This document shows, piece after piece, positions 56,993-64,000 of a stretch of 64,000 bases of DNA. The position numbers and the translations under genes were made by a program. Position 1 is the stretch's first letter, and each line of letters starts with the position of its first letter. Origin of the DNA: Xylophilus sp. Leaf220 (lineage in GTDB: Bacteria > Pseudomonadota > Gammaproteobacteria > Burkholderiales > Burkholderiaceae_C); the NCBI RefSeq assembly GCF_001421705.1, contig NZ_LMKO01000022.1:186339-250338 (forward strand). Direction: 5' to 3'. Below the pieces are notes generated by a model. The model searched no databases. It saw nothing but the letters and a program-made list of their open reading frames with translations, and was not told the DNA's origin.

Positions 56993-57391
56993 TCAGCGGG
57001 GCGCCGACTCCGACGCGTCGCGGTCCTGCGCCTTGCGCAGGGCCTTTTCCTCGATGCCGCTGGTGCCTTCGCGGCGCTCCAGCTCGGCGATCACCTGGGC
57101 CGGCGAGAGGCCGTAGTGCGACAGCGCGATCATCGAGTGGAACCACAGGTCGGCCACCTCGTAGACGATCTTCGTCGCATCGCCGCCGTGGTCGGCGTCC
57201 TTGGCGGCCATGACCACCTCGGTGGCTTCCTCGCCGATCTTCTTCAGGAAGGCGTCGGGGCCCTTGTGCAGCAGCCGGGCGACATAGCTCTTGTCGGGGT
57301 CGCCGCCGTTGGCCGTCTTGCGGCTTTCGATCACGGCGGCCAGGCGCGCCAGCGCGTCCTGGGAAACGGCGGAAGGGGTGGGTGCGGCCAT
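56993..57391 (-). CDS. hisE: Phosphoribosyl-ATP pyrophosphatase
   Basis: Removes pyrophosphate from phosphoribosyl-ATP in histidine synthesis. The 132-residue protein begins [25 protein letters not shown] and has [33 protein letters not shown] and [11 protein letters not shown], the metal-binding helices of the MazG-like fold. The C-terminal tail (about 115-132) is basic and low complexity. ATG at 57391; starts 5 bases after hisI. Confidence 0.95.
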   Translation of the reverse strand: MAAPTPSAVSQDALARLAAVIESRKTANGGDPDKSYVARLLHKGPDAFLKKIGEEATEVVMAAKDADHGGDATKIVYEVADLWFHSMIALSHYGLSPAQVIAELERREGTSGIEEKALRKAQDRDASESAPR

Positions 57392-57396
57392 GGCGC

Positions 57397-57786
57397 TCAC
57401 TTGTAGATGGATTCGGGGTCTTTCAAGACCGGATCGACCGGCGTCCACGCACCATCCTTGAGCACGCTGAAGAAGCAGCTGTGGCGGCCGGTGTGGCAGG
57501 CGATGCCGGGCGCGTGGCCTTCCTGGGTGATTTTCAGCAGCACCACGTCGTTGTCGCAGTCGATCCGGATCTCGTGGACCGTCTGCACATGGCCCGATTC
57601 CTCGCCCTTGAACCAGAGGCGGTTGCGCGACCGGCTCCAGTAGACGCCGCGGCCGAGTTCGGCCGTCTTCTGCAGCGCCTCGCGGTTCATCCAGGCGAAC
57701 ATCAGGACATCGTTGCTGCCCTGCTCCTGCGCGATCACGGGCACCAGGCCCTGCGCATCCCATTTCACGTCGTCGAGCCAGTTCAT
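57397..57786 (-). CDS. hisI: Phosphoribosyl-AMP cyclohydrolase
   Basis: Opens the purine ring of phosphoribosyl-AMP, the next step of histidine synthesis. The 129-residue protein begins [24 protein letters not shown] and has [32 protein letters not shown], the metal-ligand DCDND and the catalytic [10 protein letters not shown]. HisI and HisE are separate genes here. In most Burkholderiales hisF lies directly upstream; here an AT-rich gap and a divergent regulator do, so the operon is cut at this point. Confidence 0.95.
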   Translation of the reverse strand: MNWLDDVKWDAQGLVPVIAQEQGSNDVLMFAWMNREALQKTAELGRGVYWSRSRNRLWFKGEESGHVQTVHEIRIDCDNDVVLLKITQEGHAPGIACHTGRHSCFFSVLKDGAWTPVDPVLKDPESIYK

Positions 57787-57871
57787 CGGGCGATTGTCGG
57801 CGATTTGGCTGCGCACCTCTTCGGTGCCGTGCGCACCAAATGATATAAAAATATCTATTTTTCAAAAGCCG

Positions 57872-57887
57872 TGAGAGAATTTTCTCA
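57872..57887. promoter_or_regulatory. Candidate RpiR operator
   Basis: TGAGAGAATTTTCTCA is a near-palindrome (14 of 16 bases symmetric). It lies in the AT-rich divergent gap between hisI and the RpiR gene, 43 bases before the latter's start. Other RpiR-family sites have similar GAATTT/AAATTC cores, from memory. Just upstream is a perfect GATAT-AAAA-ATATC hairpin (57842-57855). Confidence 0.4.
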
Positions 57888-57929
57888 ATCCGCTTTTCAC
57901 GACCGCGTCATCTTTCATTTCCCATCGCC

Positions 57930-58895
57930 GTGCAGCCGCCCACCCCGCCGGATCTTTCGCCCACCATCGCCCAGCGCATCGCCCGCGCCCGGCCGGCGCT
58001 GACCCGGTCGCACCAGAAGATCGCCGACCATGTGCTGGCCCATCCGCTGCAGGTCGCGACCGTGCCGGTGGACGCGCTGGCGGCCCAGGTCGACGTGTCG
58101 GTCGCCACCGCCAACCGCTTCGCCCGCGCGATCGGGCTGGAGGGCTATGCGCAGCTGCGGGCCGAGCTGGTTCGCAGTTTCGAGGCCACGCTGGCGCCGG
58201 TGGAGAAGCTGCGGACCCGCCTGGCCCAGCCCTCTTCCGTGGCCGAGGTCTTCGCCGCCGCGCTCGACGAATCGCACCGCAACATCGCGAAGACCCGCGA
58301 CGCGATCGACGCCGCCGCGTGCGAGAAGGCCGTGCAGGCCCTGCTGGGCGCGCGGCGCATCTACATCGCCGGCTTCGGCGCCAGCGGCTGGCTGGGCGGC
58401 CTGCTGCAGCGCGGCATCGATCCGTACTGCGACAACGTGCAGCTGCTCGCCGGCGTGGGCGGCGCCTCCTACGGCGGCCGGCTGCTGCCGCGCATGGCCG
58501 CCGACGACCTGATGGTGGCGATCGCCTACCCGCGCTACAGCACCGACACGGTGCTGCTGGCCCGCGAGGCCGGCCGCCGCGGCGTGCCGGTGCTGGCCCT
58601 GACCGACGACGCCCGCTCGCCGCTCGCGCCGCTCGCGCAGGTCTGCCTGTTCGCCTGCACCGAGAACCAGTACGCCGCCAATTCGGATTCGAGCGTGCTG
58701 GCGCTGATCGAAGCGCTGTCGAGCGCGGTGGCGCACAGCGCGCCGCATCCCCTGCAATCCGCCGCCGAGATGACCGAGGCGGTGCTGCCCTGGCTCCACG
58801 TGGCCGGCGCCGAAGCCCTGCGCGGCGGCGACGCCGCATCCGACCGCCCGCGCCCCCCGGCCGCGGCCCCCTCGACCTCCCGCAAGACCCGATGA
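57930..58895 (+). CDS. RpiR-family transcriptional regulator
   Basis: DNA-binding regulator of 321 residues. The N-terminal helix-turn-helix region (about 15-80) has RSHQKIADHVLAHPLQVATVPVDALAAQVDVSVATANRFARAIGLEGYAQLR, followed by a SIS domain (about 125-260) with RRIYIAGFGASGWLG and a phosphosugar-type loop (VAIAYPRYSTDTVLLA). The C-terminus is low complexity. GTG at 57930 is chosen. Its stop overlaps the start of the isoaspartyl peptidase gene (ATGA), so it is likely the local regulator of the peptide-uptake operon. Confidence 0.88.
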   Translation: MQPPTPPDLSPTIAQRIARARPALTRSHQKIADHVLAHPLQVATVPVDALAAQVDVSVATANRFARAIGLEGYAQLRAELVRSFEATLAPVEKLRTRLAQPSSVAEVFAAALDESHRNIAKTRDAIDAAACEKAVQALLGARRIYIAGFGASGWLGGLLQRGIDPYCDNVQLLAGVGGASYGGRLLPRMAADDLMVAIAYPRYSTDTVLLAREAGRRGVPVLALTDDARSPLAPLAQVCLFACTENQYAANSDSSVLALIEALSSAVAHSAPHPLQSAAEMTEAVLPWLHVAGAEALRGGDAASDRPRPPAAAPSTSRKTR

Positions 58896-59887
58896 CCGCA
58901 GCCTCCCCTTTCCGCGCCGTGATCGCGATCCACGGCGGAGCCGGCACCCTCACCCGCGCCGCGATGGACGACGCGCAGCAGGCCGACTACCACGCCGCGC
59001 TGCGCCGCATCCTCGTCTCGGCCCAATCGCTGCTGGCTGGTGGCGCTAGCGCGCTCGACGCGGTGACGCACGCGGTCGAGCTGCTGGAGGACTGCCCCTA
59101 CTTCAACGCCGGCCACGGCGCCGTGTTCACCCGCGCCGAGACGCACGAGCTCGATGCCGCGGTGATGGACGGCGCCACCCTCGCGGCCGGTGCCGTCGCC
59201 GGCGTAACCCGGGTGCGCCGCCCGGTGCGCGCCGCCCGCGCGGTGCTGCAGCACGGCGAGCATGTGCTGCTGGCCGGCGCCGGTGCCGAGGCCTTCGCGG
59301 CCGGTGCGGGGCTGGAGATGGTCGATCCTTCGTATTTCTCGACCGACGCCCGCCGCGCCCAGCTGCACCGTGCGCTCGCCTCCGACACCGGCGCGGTGCT
59401 CGACCACGACGGCGCCGCAGCGCTGGCTGCCGCTGCGCCGGAAGCCCCTGTGGCGCCACTCGACGAGGACCGCAAGTTCGGCACCGTCGGCGCGGTGGCG
59501 CTCGACCTGCACGGCCACCTGGCCGCCGCCACCTCCACCGGCGGCATGACCGCCAAGCGCGTCGGCCGCATCGGCGATTCGCCCCTGATCGGCGCCGGCA
59601 CCTATGCCGACGACCGCAGCGCCGCCGTGTCCTGCACCGGCAGCGGCGAGATGTTCATCCGCGTGGCCGCCGCCTACGACGTCTGCGCCCGCATGGCCTA
59701 CGGCGGCGCCTCGCTGGCCGACGCCGCCGACGCGGTGGTGCACCGCGCCCTGCCGCCGCTCGGCGGCCGGGGCGGTCTGATCGCGGTCGACCGCCACGGC
59801 AACGTCGCCCTGCCCTTCAACACCGAAGGCATGTACCGCGGCCATGCCGCCGTGGGCGCCGAGCCGCAGACCGCCATCTTCGGCTGA
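58892..59887 (+). CDS. iaaA: Isoaspartyl peptidase / L-asparaginase (Ntn hydrolase)
   Basis: Cleaves isoaspartyl dipeptides and asparagine; matures by self-cleavage. The 331-residue protein begins MTAASPFRAVIAIHGGAGTL and has YFNAGHGAVFT, LDAAVMDGATLAAGAVAGV, and the cleavage site FGTVGAVALD, with Thr198 as the nucleophile, followed by TSTGGMTAKRVGRIGDSPLIGAGTYAD. Intact and full length (E. coli IaaA 321). It sits between the regulator and gsiA; the E. coli iaaA-gsiABCD order is the same. Confidence 0.93.
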   Translation: MTAASPFRAVIAIHGGAGTLTRAAMDDAQQADYHAALRRILVSAQSLLAGGASALDAVTHAVELLEDCPYFNAGHGAVFTRAETHELDAAVMDGATLAAGAVAGVTRVRRPVRAARAVLQHGEHVLLAGAGAEAFAAGAGLEMVDPSYFSTDARRAQLHRALASDTGAVLDHDGAAALAAAAPEAPVAPLDEDRKFGTVGAVALDLHGHLAAATSTGGMTAKRVGRIGDSPLIGAGTYADDRSAAVSCTGSGEMFIRVAAAYDVCARMAYGGASLADAADAVVHRALPPLGGRGGLIAVDRHGNVALPFNTEGMYRGHAAVGAEPQTAIFG

Positions 59888-59926
59888 GCCCTTTTTCCGC
59901 ACGCCTTTCGCTCCTACCGCACCGCC

Positions 59927-61822
<1,896 letters not shown>

Positions 61823-61914
61823 GCGGCAGGCCCGCACCGCGCCTGCCTGTCCGTCTTCCCCTCGTTTCTCTCTCGTTGTTTCCGCCTTCGTTTCCTGACC
61901 ACCGGAGTTCCACC

Positions 61915-63465
61915 ATGCAAAAGACCCTCTCCTCCCGCCGCATCGCCCAGGGCCTGATGGCCCTCGCGGCCCTGGCCGCGTCCGGCTCCGTGCTGGCCGC
62001 CGGCAACGCGGTGCTGGCCATCTACCAGCAGCCCGAGACGCTCGACCCCTACAACACCAACACGACCATCACCACGGCCGTCACCAAGAGCTTCTACGAA
62101 GGCCTGTTCCAGTTCGACAAGGACCTGAAGATCAAGAACGTGCTGGCCGAGAGCTACGAGATGTCGAAGGACGGCGTGGTCTACACCTTCAAGCTGCGCC
62201 AGGGCGTGAAGTTCCACGACGGCACCGACTTCAACGCCGCCGCCGCCAAGGCCACCCTCGACCGGGTGATGGACCCCGCCAACCGGCTGCTGCGCGCCAA
62301 CCAGTTCAACCGGGTGGCCAAGGTCGAGGCGGTCAATCCGCAGACCCTGCGCATCACGCTGAAGGAGCCCTTCGGCCCGTTCATCAACACGCTGGCGCAC
62401 GCCTCGGCCGCGATGATCTCGCCCGCCGCCCTGGCCAAGTGGGGCAGCAAGGACATCGCGTTCCACCCGGTCGGCACCGGCCCGTTCGAGTTCGTCGAAT
62501 GGAAGCAGACCGAGGCCATCGTGGGCAAGAAGTACGCCGGCTACTGGAAACAGGGCTACCCCAAGGTCGACCAGGTCACCTGGAAGCCGGTGATCGAGAA
62601 CAACACCCGCGCCGCCATGCTGCAGACCGGCGAGGCCGATTTCGCCTTCACCCTGCCCTACGAGCAGATCGCCACGCTCAAGAAGAGCGACAAGGTGGAG
62701 GTCATTTCCTCGCCGTCCATCATCCAGCGCTTCCTCACGTTCAACCTGCTGCAGAAGCCCTTCGACAACCCGAAGGTGCGCGAAGCCATCGGCTACGCGA
62801 TCAACAAGGACGCGTTGGCCAAGGTGGCCTTCAACGGCTATGCGTTCCCCGCCCAGGGCTTCGTGCCGCAGGGCGTGGAATACGCGGTGAAGATGCAGCC
62901 GATCCCCTACAACGTGCAGAAAGCCAAGGACCTGCTGAAGGAGGCCGGCTTCCCGAACGGCTTCGAATCGGTCCTGTGGAGCGGCTACAACAACACGACC
63001 AGCCAGAAGGTGATCCAGTTCCTGCAACAGCAGTTGCAGCAGGTCGGCATCAAGGTGTCGGTGGAAGCGCTGGAGCCCGGCAAGCGCGCGGAACTGGTCG
63101 ATTCCTGGGCCGACCCCAAGACCGCCAAGGCGCGCCTCTACTACATCGGTTGGTCTTCTTCCACCGGCGAGGCCGACTGGGCGCTGCGTCCGCTGTTCTC
63201 GACCGAATCCTGGGCACCCAAGCTGGCGAACTACGCGTTCTACAGCAACCCGGTGGTCGACGAGTCCATCGCCAAGGCCCTGCTCACCGCGGACAGCGCC
63301 GAGCGCGCCGCCCTCTACAAGACCGCGCAGGAGCAGCTCGCCAAGGACCTGCCGCGCATCCCGCTGGTGACCGAGGAAGTCCTCTACGCCCACGCCAAGC
63401 GCCTGTCGGGTGTCTTCGTCATGCCCGACGGCAACATCAACAGCGACGAGATCGCGCTGAAGTAA
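61915..63465 (+). CDS. gsiB: Peptide/glutathione-binding periplasmic protein
   Basis: Extracytoplasmic solute-binding protein, family 5 (DppA/OppA/GsiB type). The 516-residue protein has a signal peptide (residues 1-28, [20 protein letters not shown]) and typical segments [49 protein letters not shown] and [13 protein letters not shown]. The ATG at 61915 is chosen over an upstream in-frame start. GsiB identity follows the gsiA-B-C gene order; the true ligand (glutathione or another short peptide) cannot be read. Confidence 0.88.
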   Translation: MQKTLSSRRIAQGLMALAALAASGSVLAAGNAVLAIYQQPETLDPYNTNTTITTAVTKSFYEGLFQFDKDLKIKNVLAESYEMSKDGVVYTFKLRQGVKFHDGTDFNAAAAKATLDRVMDPANRLLRANQFNRVAKVEAVNPQTLRITLKEPFGPFINTLAHASAAMISPAALAKWGSKDIAFHPVGTGPFEFVEWKQTEAIVGKKYAGYWKQGYPKVDQVTWKPVIENNTRAAMLQTGEADFAFTLPYEQIATLKKSDKVEVISSPSIIQRFLTFNLLQKPFDNPKVREAIGYAINKDALAKVAFNGYAFPAQGFVPQGVEYAVKMQPIPYNVQKAKDLLKEAGFPNGFESVLWSGYNNTTSQKVIQFLQQQLQQVGIKVSVEALEPGKRAELVDSWADPKTAKARLYYIGWSSSTGEADWALRPLFSTESWAPKLANYAFYSNPVVDESIAKALLTADSAERAALYKTAQEQLAKDLPRIPLVTEEVLYAHAKRLSGVFVMPDGNINSDEIALK

Positions 63466-63471
63466 GCCCCT

Positions 63472-63491
63472 GGCCCCGCGCAGGCGGGGCC
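63472..63491 (+). terminator. Hairpin after gsiB
   Basis: Perfect 8-bp stem GGCCCCGC/GCGGGGCC with loop GCAG, 6 bases after the gsiB stop. The T-tract is poor (GCTCTCCGTTTCC), so it more likely protects the gsiB mRNA end or attenuates than terminates fully. Confidence 0.5.
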
Positions 63492-63535
63492 GCTCTCCGT
63501 TTCCCTACAACGCTGCGCACCGCAGCGCCGCATCC

Positions 63536-64000
63536 ATGCTGAACTACTCCCTCAAACGACTGCTGGGGCTGCTGCCCACCTTGCTGATCGTGGCGGTGCT
63601 GGTGTTCCTGTTCGTCCACATGCTGCCCGGCGACCCCGCGCGCCTAGCAGCCGGACAAGACGCCGACGAAGCCACGGTGCAGCTCGTGCGCCAGGAGCTG
63701 GGCCTCGACCGGCCGCTGCCCGAGCAGTTCGTGCACTTCTTCTCGCGCATGGTGCAGGGGGACTTCGGCACCTCGATCCGGACCCGACGGCCGGTGGCCG
63801 CCGAGATCGGCGAACGCTTCATGCCCACGCTGCTGCTGACCATCAGCAGCATGGCGTGGTCGGTGGTCTTCGGCATGGGGATCGGCATCGTCTCGGCGGT
63901 CTACCGCAACCGCTGGCCCGACCGGCTCGGCATGACGCTGGCGGTCTCGGGCATCTCGTTTCCGGCCTTCGCGCTGGGCATGACGCTGATGCAGCTGTTC
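63536..64000 (+). CDS. gsiC: Peptide/glutathione ABC transporter permease, cut by right edge
   Basis: Inner-membrane permease of the DppB/OppB/GsiC type. 155 residues are visible: [30 protein letters not shown], then [52 protein letters not shown] and further spans; the EAA loop and end are outside the window. The order (gsiB-gsiC) and sequence fit GsiC. 70 bases after gsiB. gsiD would be expected next. Confidence 0.88.
   Translation, partial: MLNYSLKRLLGLLPTLLIVAVLVFLFVHMLPGDPARLAAGQDADEATVQLVRQELGLDRPLPEQFVHFFSRMVQGDFGTSIRTRRPVAAEIGERFMPTLLLTISSMAWSVVFGMGIGIVSAVYRNRWPDRLGMTLAVSGISFPAFALGMTLMQLF

Noticed and set aside
57842-57855. Seventh copy of the 17-bp box
   Set aside because: GATAT-AAAA-ATATC is 14 bp and lacks GCTA and TAGC; treated as a separate hairpin.

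Overview
The window looks like a chromosomal core segment of a very GC-rich betaproteobacterium of the order Burkholderiales, most likely family Comamonadaceae. The evidence is the gene order (sspB-sspA-petC-petB-petA, hisI-hisE-membrane protein-hinT-tatABC, rplU-rpmA-obgE-proB, pilBCD-coaE-zapD-yacG), -10 boxes of the TATAATC/GATAATC/TAAAATC type, and three families of short intergenic repeats. I cannot assign a genus. No phage, insertion sequence, CRISPR array or plasmid function was seen. No gene-free stretch exceeds 300 bases; the largest gap is about 267 bases (3210-3476).

Layout, left to right. 1-1903: a sensor histidine kinase cut by the left edge. 1980-3209: serA. 3477-8505: a complete glycerol-3-phosphate/glycerophosphodiester uptake system, ugpB-A-E-C-Q, behind a Pho box. 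8655-12902: a small membrane protein, then hemA, prfA, prmC and grxD. 13076-16968: a solitary AAA ATPase, a CNNM/CBS transporter-like protein, dusC and a small basic protein. 17068-21368: a two-gene signalling pair on the minus strand, a response regulator with an EAL domain followed by a histidine kinase. 21516-23923: proS and a lytic transglycosylase. 24067-27607: rppH, a CNP1-like exported protein, proB and obgE. 27719-29483: rpmA and rplU, with ispB divergent. 29642-35153: the type IV pilus core genes pilB, pilC and pilD, followed by coaE, zapD and yacG. 35217-40696: mutT, a DUF815 ATPase, argJ and secA on the minus strand. 40893-45480: a DUF721/DciA-like protein, tRNA-Thr, sspB, sspA and the cytochrome bc1 genes. 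45636-49374: mscL, pdxA, a Nif3-like protein and a DegS-type protease. 49527-54188: a branched-chain amino acid ABC operon, livK-H-M-G-F. 54404-57786: tatC, tatB, tatA, hinT, a membrane protein, hisE and hisI on the minus strand. 57930-64000: an RpiR regulator, isoaspartyl peptidase and gsiA-B-C, cut by the right edge.

Functional themes. Three ABC importers dominate the accessory content: ugp for phosphate esters, liv for amino acids and gsi for peptide/glutathione. In all three the substrate-binding protein gene is followed at once by a strong hairpin before the permease genes, which suggests that operon expression is stepped down after the binding protein. The Tat translocon genes lie in the same window as two likely Tat clients, the Rieske protein and a lytic transglycosylase. 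The rest is mostly housekeeping: translation, haem, proline, arginine, histidine and pyridoxal synthesis, and secretion.

The most unusual structure is intergenic. Six copies of a 17-bp AT-rich box (GCTA-N9-TAGC) occur, most followed by a GC hairpin. A roughly 95-bp element occurs three times, always in the same sense and just after a stop codon inside an operon. A roughly 123-bp palindromic element occurs twice, abutting a TGA stop codon, and its base changes favour folding of the transcript from the gene it follows. Several of these repeats supply the start or stop codon of a neighbouring gene.
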